DNA of 64,000 nt, taken from positions 1 to 64,000 of the forward strand of contig JAFWMH010000020.1 in NCBI GenBank assembly GCA_017510785.1. The letters are read 5' to 3'. Each line of letters starts with the position of its first letter. Within the stretch, counting starts at the first letter, position 1. The DNA comes from Atopobiaceae bacterium (GTDB lineage: Bacteria; Actinomycetota; Coriobacteriia; Coriobacteriales; Atopobiaceae). The position numbers were made by a program, and so were the translations under genes. The notes below the pieces were generated by a model. The model searched no databases and was not told the origin of the DNA. It saw only the letters and a program-made list of their open reading frames with translations. This document shows, one piece after another, positions 42,328-50,342 of this stretch.

Positions 42328-43923
42328 CTACGCCTCCTTGATGCGGCAGGCGTGCTCGCGCGTCTTCGGGTCGTAGGTCACGTCGACGAGCAGCACAGGA
42401 CCGCCCCAGTCGCGCAGCGCCCGTGCGTAGTCCCTCTGCAGTACCTGTTCCAGCGCCGCGGTCGGCCTGCGGTTCCACTTGAGCTCCACCAGGAGCGCCG
42501 GCGATGGGTCGCCCCTCCTGGGGACGTAGGCGATGTCGGCCACGCCGCGGCCGGAGGGGAACTCCTGCACCTCGGCGTAATGGTCGGCGGCCGCGATGTA
42601 GGCCGAGCGCACGACGGCGCGCAGGGCCTGCTCGTCGCTATAGAACTGGTGGGCGCAGCCCCCGTCGTGGGCAGCGGCGACGGCCGCGGCCACCGCCTCC
42701 TCGTCCATGTCCCATGTGGCGCGCAGCAGCGCGTCGCTCTCGCGCACGATGCGCGCGACCTCTGCGTGGCGGCTCTCGGAGACGGCGTCGCGCAACTCCG
42801 CGCGTACCTCCTCGTTAGGCACACGCGCGGTGCCCGCCTCTGCGTCGTAGGCGAGGTAGCCCAAGTGGCACAGCAGCGTGAGTGCATCGTCGCGGCTCGA
42901 CACCTCGTGGATATCGTTTTCGAACTTGCCCACGCGGACGGCGACGCTCGCGCCGCCAAGTGCCTGCATGATGGATTGCTGCAGCCCGTCGAAGTCCAGG
43001 TCGATGTAGAGGCGGAGGGAGCGGAAGGCCTCCGAGCTCGCCCAGTAGCGCGCTATCTCGTGATTGGCGCATGCCTTGGCCACCGAGTACGGGGCGTAGC
43101 ACCTGAGCGCCACGTGCCGGTTCGCCTCCTCGTCGAAGTAGTGCAGCTCGTACCCGTCGTACCAGCGCTTGAGCTCGGCCATGTCCATGCCCGACCGTGC
43201 CGCCATCAGCTTGGTCTCCTCCTCGGTGAACCCCGCGTAGGGTGCGTAGGCGTACGGGCGCAAGAACGTGTACTCGTTGAAGTCGCTGAGTGCCGACTGC
43301 GTGCCGTAACGCACGATGGGAAGTATCCCCGTCATGTAGCAGGCCGCCACGGCCTTCGCCGTGAAGGTCGCGTTCTTGAAGAGCAGTCGCAGGAAGTACA
43401 CCCACGCCTCCTGCGACGCCTTGCTCCGTCTCTCGCGCAACGGCGCATCCCACTCGTCGATGACGAAGACGAAGCGCCGCCCAGTAGCGTCGACTGCGTC
43501 GGCGAGGGTTGCGGTGAGCTCGTTGACACGTCCCACGCGCCTCGCGACCGCATCAGGACACACCCCCTCCAGGTCGTCGAGCAGGACCTCCTTGACCGCC
43601 TCGGCCACGTCCAGCACGCCCCTGAACTCCGTCATGTCCAGATGCACCACGTTGTAGGCGTTGAGGTGCTCGTCGAAGCTCGGGTCGCGGCAGATGTCGA
43701 GTCCGTCGAAGAGGGCGCGCGAGTCGCAGCCGCAGCTGTAGTAGGCCACGAGCGACTCCGCGGCGAAGGTCTTGCCGAAGCGGCGCGGCCGCGTGATGGC
43801 TACGAGCTTGTCCGGCGTGCCGATGACCCTGTTCACCAGACCTATGAGGCCAGTTTTGTCGACGTAGGTGCCCGCAATTATTCCCGCGAACCCCTCGTTG
43901 CCGGGGTTCACATACATGCCCAT
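42328..43923 (-). CDS. AAA-ATPase-like protein with C-terminal PD-(D/E)XK nuclease fold (paralogue 2)
   Basis: ATG at 43923 follows AAAGGAGG; ten open codons upstream lack a site. Motifs mirror paralogue 1: TYVDKTGLIGLVN, TRPRRFGKTFAAESL (Walker-A-like), VFVIDEWDAPL (Walker B), TGILPIVRYGTQSALSDFNE, and near the C-terminus GVADIAYVPRRGDPSPALLVELKWN (D...E-x-K). At 531 residues it is complete. Its G+C content is visibly higher than the genes around it. It sits opposite to its neighbours and between two copies of a DMT gene end, as expected for a recently acquired gene. Confidence 0.82.
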   Translation of the reverse strand: MGMYVNPGNEGFAGIIAGTYVDKTGLIGLVNRVIGTPDKLVAITRPRRFGKTFAAESLVAYYSCGCDSRALFDGLDICRDPSFDEHLNAYNVVHLDMTEFRGVLDVAEAVKEVLLDDLEGVCPDAVARRVGRVNELTATLADAVDATGRRFVFVIDEWDAPLRERRSKASQEAWVYFLRLLFKNATFTAKAVAACYMTGILPIVRYGTQSALSDFNEYTFLRPYAYAPYAGFTEEETKLMAARSGMDMAELKRWYDGYELHYFDEEANRHVALRCYAPYSVAKACANHEIARYWASSEAFRSLRLYIDLDFDGLQQSIMQALGGASVAVRVGKFENDIHEVSSRDDALTLLCHLGYLAYDAEAGTARVPNEEVRAELRDAVSESRHAEVARIVRESDALLRATWDMDEEAVAAAVAAAHDGGCAHQFYSDEQALRAVVRSAYIAAADHYAEVQEFPSGRGVADIAYVPRRGDPSPALLVELKWNRRPTAALEQVLQRDYARALRDWGGPVLLVDVTYDPKTREHACRIKEA

Positions 43924-43973
43924 GCTAGCCTCCTTTCGTGCTGTCAAAAGCATTGTACTATGTGGGCCTTCTT

Positions 43974-44076
43974 ACTCGTCGGTGTTGGTGCGCTCTTTTA
44001 CCACGAGCAGATAACCCCTGCCAGGATTGCCGGTGTTGTCGTTTGCTGCGTCGGGTTGTGGCTCGTGGCGCGGTGA
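43974..44076 (+). pseudogene. 3' fragment of a second DMT transporter gene
   Basis: These bases read LLVGVGALFYHEQITPARI, AGVVVCCVGLWLVAR, stop, nearly identical to the end of the gene at 41724-42146 (42044-42145). About ten substitutions in 102 bases separate the copies and almost all are silent, so both were once coding. The rest of the second copy is missing where the AAA-ATPase gene now lies. Confidence 0.82.
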
Positions 44077-44079
44077 GGG

Positions 44080-44232
44080 TCACTCGTCGTAGCCCTCGTC
44101 GTGCCCCTCGTCATGGTCTTCGCGAATAGCCTCCTCGCGAAGACGGCGCATGGTTTCCTTGTCGGGACGATCCTCTTCGCCCACGAAGAACACGAAGTAG
44201 CGAGGCGTCGGCAGTTCAATGTTCGATTGCCC
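44080..44232 (-). pseudogene. C-terminal remnant of an Rpn/transposase-like nuclease
   Basis: On the minus strand a frame without a good start reads IELPTPRYFVFFVGEEDRPD, KETMRRLREEAIREDHDEGH and stops at 44080. The L-PTP-(R/K)-(Y/F)-VFF-G pattern resembles the C-terminal half of Rpn-family (PD-(D/E)XK) recombination nucleases. An in-frame stop lies just upstream, so it is truncated. Family call is tentative. Confidence 0.4.
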
Positions 44233-44548
44233 TGTCTCTTAGAAGTATAGGAATATTAGCACAAAGCGACTATGCAGGCAATATGACATTTCTAGTTTAA
44301 ATAGGTTGAATACAAGACTGAATGCTAGGTGTCCCGTACATATAGGTAAGTTCCTTCGCAATATGCTAGAATACTGACTTATGCCGCAAGGTGTACCTCA
44401 TAGGGCAGGATTTGTTACCGAGCACGTGTTGCTAGCGAAAGCCTGCGTTTGCATGGGGCGTACTAAAGCGGTGATGGTTGGTTTGGAAATTGCAGAGCTC
44501 GAGGATGATGCTCGCGCATGTCAAAATGACTCCACTTAGGAGGTTGTG
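44233..44548 (+). promoter_or_regulatory. A+T-rich leader of the surface-polymer locus with extended -10 element
   Basis: The base composition drops to A+T-rich here. TGCTAGAAT at 44364-44372 is a good extended -10 box, about 180 bases before the first gene; no -35 is needed for that class. No gene is supported in the region. The long leader could allow antitermination control of the operon, but no known signal sequence is seen. Confidence 0.45.
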
Positions 44549-45763
44549 TTGCGAATAGCGGTAGCGGGCTTGGGATACGTTGGCTTGAGTGTTGCCGCCT
44601 TGTTGGCCAAAGAGCACGAGGTGGTTGGCGTTGACGTAGTCGCAAGCAAAGCCGAGCAAGTCAATCGCGGCATTTCGCCGATTAAGGATGCTGAGCTTGA
44701 GGACCATTTGGCGTCAGGCAGGCTGCAATTACGTGCGACTACGGATGCGAATGATGCGTACGCTACTGCCGATTGGGTGGTGGTTGCAACACCTACCAAT
44801 TATGATGACGCAACGAATAGTTTCGATACGTCTGCGGTTGAGGCGGCAATAGACGCCGTGCGTGGCGTAAACGAAAGCGCGTTTATTGTGATTAAGTCAA
44901 CCATTCCGGTGGGCTATACCGAGCGATTGAGTTCGGAGCGCAAAGACAACCGCATACTCTTTTCGCCGGAGTTCTTGCGCGAAGGCAAGGCGCTCTACGA
45001 CAATCTGCACCCCAGCAGGGTAGTCGTAGGGTGCGACCAAGATGACGCAGTTCAAGTTGCGAAGGCGGAAGAGTTTGCCTCGCTGCTCGCAAGTGCGGCC
45101 GAAGAACCGGAAGTACCCGTAATTGTGATGGCTGCCACGGAGGCGGAAGCCGTAAAGCTGTTTGCCAACACGTACCTTGCGCTGCGAGTGAGCTTCTTCA
45201 ACGAGCTCGATACCTACGCCGAAGCGAAGGGTCTAAATACTTCACGCATCATACGCGGGGTGTGTTTGGAGCCGCGCATAGGTGACTTTTACAATAACCC
45301 AAGTTTTGGGTATGGAGGGTACTGCTTGCCCAAGGATACCAAACAGCTACTTGCGAATTATGCAGACGTCCCGCAAAACCTCATGGGTGCAGTTGTTGAG
45401 GCAAATCGTACTCGCAAGGACTACGTGGCCGATGAGGTTTGTGAACGTATTATGCATCTCATCTATGAGGGGATTGAAGAACGGCCGCTCGTGGGCGTAT
45501 ATCGCCTAACGATGAAAAGTGGCTCGGATAACTACCGCGCAAGCTCGATTCAGGGTATCATGCGAAGAATAAAGAATCGTGGGATACCCGTGTTAGTATA
45601 TGAGCCGACATTGGATGCTCGGAAGTTCTTTGATAGCGAGGTAACGCACGATTTGGCAGAGTTCAAGCGACGTTGTGCGGTCATACTCGCCAACCGTTGG
45701 AATGATGAGCTGGAAGATGTGAGCCGCAAGGTGTATACACGCGACTTGTTCCGTCGCGACTAG
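44549..45763 (+). CDS. ugd: UDP-glucose 6-dehydrogenase
   Basis: TTG 44549 is chosen: AGGAGG ends five bases before it, whereas GTG 44546 would be only two bases from the site. MRIAVAGLGYVGLSVAALL is the NAD site; PSFGYGGYCLPKDTKQLL contains the catalytic Cys259, with FSPEFLREGKALYD and KLFANTYLALRVSFFNELD around the active site. It oxidises UDP-glucose to UDP-glucuronate, the usual precursor of acidic surface polysaccharides. It is the first gene of the polymer locus. Confidence 0.92.
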   Translation: MRIAVAGLGYVGLSVAALLAKEHEVVGVDVVASKAEQVNRGISPIKDAELEDHLASGRLQLRATTDANDAYATADWVVVATPTNYDDATNSFDTSAVEAAIDAVRGVNESAFIVIKSTIPVGYTERLSSERKDNRILFSPEFLREGKALYDNLHPSRVVVGCDQDDAVQVAKAEEFASLLASAAEEPEVPVIVMAATEAEAVKLFANTYLALRVSFFNELDTYAEAKGLNTSRIIRGVCLEPRIGDFYNNPSFGYGGYCLPKDTKQLLANYADVPQNLMGAVVEANRTRKDYVADEVCERIMHLIYEGIEERPLVGVYRLTMKSGSDNYRASSIQGIMRRIKNRGIPVLVYEPTLDARKFFDSEVTHDLAEFKRRCAVILANRWNDELEDVSRKVYTRDLFRRD

Positions 45764-45774
45764 GAGGGGGAGCC

Positions 45775-46515
45775 ATGGCGGAGGTTGTTGCCGCTACAGC
45801 TGCAGATGTGCCTGCAGAGGAGAACGCTGGGCGTGCATATACGGTAAGTCCCGAGCGCAGGGCCCGTCGAATGCTTGTGGATCGCACGAACATGCGGGCG
45901 GTGTACGAGAGTAAGCCTTTCGCATATAAGCTCGTAAAGCGTGTTGCCGACGTGGCTCTTAGCTGCGGAGCACTCGTGGCTCTTTCGCCGGTTTTTGCGA
46001 TTACGGCGCTGGCTATTGTTGTTGAGGACGGTCGTCCCGTCATTTATGCAGCAAAACGTGAAGGCCAGGACGGCAAGCCTTTTAAGATGTATAAGTTCCG
46101 CAGCATGTATCGTGATGCCGAGTCGAGGTTACACGAGCTCTTGGGCGAAAACGAGCAGACGGGGCCCGCATTCAAGATAAAGGACGATCCGCGCATCACG
46201 CGTGTGGGCAAGTTTATCCGTCGCGCGTCCATCGACGAGCTGCCCCAGCTGGTCAATATCATTCGTGGCGAGATGTCCATCGTGGGACCGCGTGCCATTC
46301 AGCGTACCCAAGAGTACACTCCCTATGAGGCGCAGCGATTGGTCGCAAAGCCTGGGCTTACCTGTTATTGGCAGGTATCGGGCAGGGCGAACGTGGACTG
46401 GGAAGAGTGGGTTGAGCTTGATCTCGATTACATCCAGGATATGTCGCTGCTTACAGATATAAAACTTATTCTTAAGACGTTTGGTGCCGTGCTTGAGGGT
46501 GAGGGTGGATACTGA
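45775..46515 (+). CDS. Initiating bacterial sugar transferase (phosphoglycosyl transferase)
   Basis: ATG 45775 follows GGAGGGGGAGCC. After about 55 cytoplasmic residues comes one hydrophobic hairpin (VADVALSCGALVALSPVFAITALAIVV), then the PGT core: REGQDGKPFKMYKFRSMYRDAE, FIRRASIDELPQLVNIIRGEMSIVGPRA, LVAKPGLTCYWQVSGRANVDWEEWVELDLDYI. This monotopic family transfers a sugar phosphate from a UDP-sugar to undecaprenyl phosphate and starts repeat-unit assembly. The stop overlaps the next start. Confidence 0.92.
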   Translation: MAEVVAATAADVPAEENAGRAYTVSPERRARRMLVDRTNMRAVYESKPFAYKLVKRVADVALSCGALVALSPVFAITALAIVVEDGRPVIYAAKREGQDGKPFKMYKFRSMYRDAESRLHELLGENEQTGPAFKIKDDPRITRVGKFIRRASIDELPQLVNIIRGEMSIVGPRAIQRTQEYTPYEAQRLVAKPGLTCYWQVSGRANVDWEEWVELDLDYIQDMSLLTDIKLILKTFGAVLEGEGGY

Positions 46516-47399
46516 TGCGTGACGAAACAACGGGCATATCGCTTCACGATAAGGCTGTTCATCTCGTTGCAGCGCTCAAACACAATCGCTTGGCTCGCAT
46601 CGCAACCATGCCTGTTATGTCGCTGCAGTTCATGCGTCGTGATTTCTCGTATGTAAAAAGCGAAGACTCTGCGCGGGTTAAGGCGCTTGCAAACCAACAT
46701 GCAGGCGAGCGGTGCTTCATTTTGGGTAATGGGCCAAGTCTTTCTATCGAAGATTTGGACTTGCTTAAAGACGAAGTTACTTTTGCTTCGAACCGGATTT
46801 ACAAGTTATTTGATAAAACCGAATGGCGGCCAACTTACTATGTTGCTGTTGATAGGGAGGTAATTGCCCAAGAGGCCGATAATTTGCCAGGCCAACCAAT
46901 TGGAGAGGCTTTTATCAACATTACGCCAGCTTCCAAACGAATTGAGGGCAAGCCACATATTACGTTAATCAACAAGCGTCCGAAGTACTATTCCTCACAT
47001 AAATACACTACCGATAACATCTTTTTTTCTCGCGAACCGTGGCGGTGTGTATCTGAGGGATATACGGTTACCTATACGTGTTTTCAGCTCGCCTTCTACA
47101 TGGGCTTTAAGGAGGTTTATCTTCTGGGCATGGATCACACGTATTCCCATTTTGTCGATCGGAATGGCGTATTGCGCGTGCAGGATGGCGTGGACGATCA
47201 TTGTTACGACGATCCGAAAGGTGCCGTTATAAACCCTCAGTACAAAGAGGGGGTTGAGTTTGCGTATCGTGTAGCTCTTTACGAGGGGGAAGATCGCGGA
47301 ATTCGTATTTGCAATGCCACGCGCGGTGGATCACTGGAAATTTTCGAGCGGGTGGATTTGGAGAGCGTCCTTACGAAAAACGGAGAAGGCAATGAATAG
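46515..47399 (+). CDS. DUF115-type protein, candidate glycosyltransferase
   Basis: ATG 46515 overlaps the previous stop. The 294-residue protein has RCFILGNGPSLSIEDLDLL, VTFASNRIYKLFD, WRPTYYVAVDREVI and LAFYMGFKEVYLLGMDHTYS. The GNGPSL motif and overall order are those of DUF115 (MptE-like) proteins and recall GT42 sialyltransferases (GNGPS). Because a CMP-activated ulosonic acid is made by the next four genes, it could be the transferase for that sugar; this is inference. It may instead be a phosphotransferase. Confidence 0.7.
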   Translation: MRDETTGISLHDKAVHLVAALKHNRLARIATMPVMSLQFMRRDFSYVKSEDSARVKALANQHAGERCFILGNGPSLSIEDLDLLKDEVTFASNRIYKLFDKTEWRPTYYVAVDREVIAQEADNLPGQPIGEAFINITPASKRIEGKPHITLINKRPKYYSSHKYTTDNIFFSREPWRCVSEGYTVTYTCFQLAFYMGFKEVYLLGMDHTYSHFVDRNGVLRVQDGVDDHCYDDPKGAVINPQYKEGVEFAYRVALYEGEDRGIRICNATRGGSLEIFERVDLESVLTKNGEGNE

Positions 47400-48369
47400 C
47401 GAAGAGGTTATCGGTTCTGGCGCTGATGTTATACGCCAAGAAGCTGCCGTGCTCGAGGAGCTTGCCGCGACTTTGGACGACACGTTTGCTATGGTTGCAA
47501 GCGAGATTGATTGTTGCACGGGCAAGGTTGCCTTCGTGGGTATGGGGAAGCCAGGTCGCGTGAACGGAAAAGTTGCGGCCACGTTTTGCTCGTTGGGGAT
47601 TCCTTCCTTCGTTATGCATCCCGGCGAGGCGATGCATGGCGATCTTGGCGTATTGCAAAAGAACGATCTTGTTATTGTGGTTAGTTTTAGCGGCGAGAGT
47701 GACGAGGTTACAACCATATTGCCGCTAATAAAACGTTATGCGTACAAGCTTATTGCGGTAACGGGCAATCCGGATTCCACCTTGGCAAGGCATGCAGATG
47801 TTACCATGGTCTTCCCTAAGTTTAAGGAAGCCGATGGCTTGGGCCTTGCGCCTACGGCGAGTACGACGGCTTGGCTTGCCCTTGCCGATGCTCTTGCGGT
47901 TGCGGTGAGCCATTCGCGTGGGTTTACGCGCGACGATTTCGGTGCGTTTCATCCTGCGGGCGCGCTCGGAAAGAAGCTTCTCTTTTCGGTCGATCGCCTT
48001 ATGGCAACTGGAGAAGCCAATGCTGTAGTCAAGCCTGAGGTTGCTGTTACCGACGCCATAGTCGAGATGGCAAAAAAGGGTCTCGGGATGACGTGTGTGG
48101 TAGATAATAAAGGCGTGCTCTTGGGCGTTATAACGGATGGGGACCTTAGGCGCTTGCTGCTCAACCACGTTAACGTATATGACTATCGTGTGGCGCAGGC
48201 GATGACGAGCAGTCCGATTACGGTTCCCGCGGGCACCATGGCAATCGATGCACTGCGACTCATGCGTGAGCGAAACGTGTCGTGTTTACCCGTTATTGCA
48301 GAAGATGGATTGCTTGCTGGCACAATTCTTTTGCAAGCGATTATCGACGCTGGTATAGTTCCTGAATAA
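47392..48369 (+). CDS. kdsD: D-arabinose-5-phosphate isomerase (KdsD/KpsF type)
   Basis: ATG 47392 follows GGAGAAGG and overlaps the previous stop by eight bases. Residues about 30-180 are a SIS domain (GKVAFVGMGKPGRVNGKVAATF, HPGEAMHGDLGVL, VVSFSGESDEVT, ADGLGLAPTAST) and about 205-325 two CBS domains (VCVVDNKGVLLGVITDGDLRRLL, RNVSCLPVIAEDGLLAG). It isomerises ribulose-5-phosphate to arabinose-5-phosphate, the first step to KDO. The usual GKSG is GKPG here, a conservative-looking but notable change at the SIS loop. Confidence 0.9.
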   Translation: MNSEEVIGSGADVIRQEAAVLEELAATLDDTFAMVASEIDCCTGKVAFVGMGKPGRVNGKVAATFCSLGIPSFVMHPGEAMHGDLGVLQKNDLVIVVSFSGESDEVTTILPLIKRYAYKLIAVTGNPDSTLARHADVTMVFPKFKEADGLGLAPTASTTAWLALADALAVAVSHSRGFTRDDFGAFHPAGALGKKLLFSVDRLMATGEANAVVKPEVAVTDAIVEMAKKGLGMTCVVDNKGVLLGVITDGDLRRLLLNHVNVYDYRVAQAMTSSPITVPAGTMAIDALRLMRERNVSCLPVIAEDGLLAGTILLQAIIDAGIVPE

Positions 48370-48394
48370 CGCACGGTTTAGGCGGGGGTTTAGC

Positions 48395-49060
48395 ATGAAG
48401 GTTGTGGCGCTTGTTCCCATTAAGTTGAACTCACAGCGTGTTCCACAGAAGAATATTCGCGAACTTGGTGGACGCCCGCTGTTGTGGCATGTTTGTAACA
48501 CATTGGAGAATGCGGCGGGTATCGATCGAGTGTGCGTGTATTGCAGTTCGGATGAAGTGGTGAAGTACTTGCCAGATGGTGTTAGCTTTGTTAAGCGACC
48601 TAAATGGCTTGATGAAGACGAGGTTAAAGGCGCGCAAATCTATCAGGAATTCATGAGTCAGGTCGATGCAGATGTTTACGTGTTGGCGCATACCACGTCG
48701 CCGTTTCTCTCGAAGGAGTCGGTGGAGCGGGGAGTCGCGGCAATTCGTTCTGGTGAGTATGATTCGGCATTCACTGCACAGCGAATTCAAACCTTCTGTT
48801 GGTACAAGGGCGAGCCCATAAACTACGAGCTAACAGATGTTCCTCGCACGCAAGACATGGAGCCCGTATGGGTCGAAACGAGTGGTTTCTACATGTTTCG
48901 CCGTGAGTTGTTCGTCAACGAGGGTCGCCGCATTGGTCATAGGCCCCTCATTGTGGAAGTGAGCCCTATTGAGGCCGTAGATATTGATGAACCTCAGGAT
49001 TTCGAACTTGCAAAGGCTGTTGCAGCCGCTCGCGCGGAGGGGAGCGTGGCTTATGAGTGA
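48395..49060 (+). CDS. CMP-sugar synthetase of the NeuA type (probably CMP-KDO or CMP-ulosonate)
   Basis: ATG 48395 follows GCGGGGG. VALVPIKLNSQRVPQKNIRELGGRPLLWH is the CTP-binding start of acylneuraminate cytidylyltransferases; AHTTSPFLSKESVERGV, VWVETSGFYMFRRELF and VSPIEAVDIDEPQDFELAKA are the other family blocks. It is closer to NeuA than to canonical KdsB (which starts IPARLASTRLPGK). Its place between KdsD and KdsA indicates that it activates KDO or a close relative with CMP. The next gene overlaps its end by eight bases. Confidence 0.83.
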   Translation: MKVVALVPIKLNSQRVPQKNIRELGGRPLLWHVCNTLENAAGIDRVCVYCSSDEVVKYLPDGVSFVKRPKWLDEDEVKGAQIYQEFMSQVDADVYVLAHTTSPFLSKESVERGVAAIRSGEYDSAFTAQRIQTFCWYKGEPINYELTDVPRTQDMEPVWVETSGFYMFRRELFVNEGRRIGHRPLIVEVSPIEAVDIDEPQDFELAKAVAAARAEGSVAYE

Positions 49061-49841
49061 TCATATGCTGCTACTTGCGGGACCGTGTTCAATGGAATCA
49101 AAAGAAGTGTGTTTCGAATCGGCAGAAGCGATGTGTGGAATAGCCGATGAGCTAGGGCTTAACTACTACTATAAGACGTCCTTCGATAAAGCGAATCGAA
49201 CGTCACTCTCTTCGTGGCGTGGTCTTGGCATGGATAAGGGTTTGGAAATTCTTGCCGAAGTCAAGGAACGTTTTGGCTGCAAAATCGTAACGGATATCCA
49301 TGAGGCATGGCAGGCCGAACGTGCGGCAGAGGTCGTGGACATGCTACAGATTCCAGCGTTCTTATGCAGGCAAACCGATTTGCTCGTAGCTGCGGCAAAG
49401 ACGGGCAAGCCTGTAAATGTGAAAAAGGCACAGTTTTTGGCACCATCGGATATGCGCTATGTTTCAGGAAAGCTGGAGGGTGCTGGCTGCAAAGAGGTGT
49501 ATCTTTGTGAACGTGGTACGGCGCTTGGATACAACAACCTTGTTGTTGATATGCGCTCCATTCCAGAGATGCAAGCCATCGGCCCAAAGGTAATATTTGA
49601 TGCAACGCATAGCGTGCAGCGCCCTAGTGCTGGTGATGGTGTTTCGGGAGGAGATCGTAGCATGGTACGTACGCTCGCGTTGGCCGCGGCTGCTGCCGGA
49701 GCGGACGGGTTCTTCTTTGAGACTCATCCCGACCCAAATAACGCCTTGTGCGACGGGCCAAATATGCTTCCGCTTTCGCAGATGAAAAAGATGCTGGAGG
49801 ATGTTCTTGCAGTTCGTGCGGCGTTAGGTTATTCGGCGTGA
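49053..49841 (+). CDS. kdsA: 3-deoxy-8-phosphooctulonate synthase (KdsA)
   Basis: ATG 49053 overlaps the synthetase gene. MLLLAGPCSMESKEVCFESA, YYKTSFDKANRTSLSSWRGLGMDKGL, VTDIHEAWQAERAAEVVDMLQIPAFLCRQTDLL, VNVKKAQFLAPSDMRY, FDATHSVQRPSAGDGVSGG and GFFFETHPDPNNALCDGPN are the diagnostic KdsA blocks. The enzyme condenses arabinose-5-phosphate with phosphoenolpyruvate to KDO-8-phosphate. At 262 residues it is slightly short of the usual 275-285. The call over NeuB or AroF types is secure. Confidence 0.93.
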   Translation: MSDHMLLLAGPCSMESKEVCFESAEAMCGIADELGLNYYYKTSFDKANRTSLSSWRGLGMDKGLEILAEVKERFGCKIVTDIHEAWQAERAAEVVDMLQIPAFLCRQTDLLVAAAKTGKPVNVKKAQFLAPSDMRYVSGKLEGAGCKEVYLCERGTALGYNNLVVDMRSIPEMQAIGPKVIFDATHSVQRPSAGDGVSGGDRSMVRTLALAAAAAGADGFFFETHPDPNNALCDGPNMLPLSQMKKMLEDVLAVRAALGYSA

Positions 49842-50338
49842 TAGCGTGTAAGGATATTCGCTGGTTCGTCATGGACGTTGACGGAACGCTCACCGATGGT
49901 CGCATTTACATGGGACCCGAAGGTGAGGTGTTTAAGGCGTTTAACATAAAAGATGGATATGCCATTCACGAAATGCTGCCACAGATGGGCATCGAACCTG
50001 TAATCATAACTGCACGTCATAGCAAAATTGTGGAGAGGCGCTGCGATGAACTTGGCGTTTCAAGGGTGTATCAGGGCGTGAAGACGAAGTTGCTGCTGTT
50101 GGAACAGCTTTTGGATGAGGCGGGTTTATCGTTGCACAACGTAGCTTATATTGGAGATGATGTAAACGACCTGCCGGTGATGCAGGCGGTGATCCAGGCG
50201 GGAGGTCTGGCGTTGTGTCCTGGGGACGCAGCAGCTGAAGTTCGTAGCCAATGCAAATATGTGAGCAAGTGTCCGGGAGGGTTTGGCTCGGTTCGAGAGT
50301 GCGTTGAGTGGCTGCGTGCCCGGCGTCTGGAGAGGTGA
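49838..50338 (+). CDS. kdsC: KDO-8-phosphate phosphatase (KdsC, HAD family)
   Basis: GTG 49838 overlaps the kdsA stop (GTGA). The 166-residue product has IRWFVMDVDGTLTDGRIYMG (Asp13 and Asp15 nucleophile pair), AFNIKDGYAIHEML, PVIITARHSKIVERRCDELG and VAYIGDDVNDLPVMQAV. The length and cap-less form are typical of KdsC. It releases KDO from KDO-8-phosphate, completing the set with kdsD, kdsA and the CMP-sugar synthetase. Confidence 0.92.
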   Translation: MIACKDIRWFVMDVDGTLTDGRIYMGPEGEVFKAFNIKDGYAIHEMLPQMGIEPVIITARHSKIVERRCDELGVSRVYQGVKTKLLLLEQLLDEAGLSLHNVAYIGDDVNDLPVMQAVIQAGGLALCPGDAAAEVRSQCKYVSKCPGGFGSVRECVEWLRARRLER

Positions 50339-50342
50339 TGGT

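Noticed and set aside
42352..44076. 574-codon plus-strand frame opposite the AAA-ATPase gene
   Set aside because: Its last 34 codons are the real DMT fragment, but the rest is antisense of the AAA gene; no ribosome binding site at its start.
48395..50338. A sialic, legionaminic or pseudaminic acid pathway instead of KDO
   Set aside because: The aldolase has KdsA blocks (AGPCSMES, DATHSVQRP) rather than NeuB ones, and KdsD and KdsC are present while NeuC- or PseB/LegB-type genes are absent.
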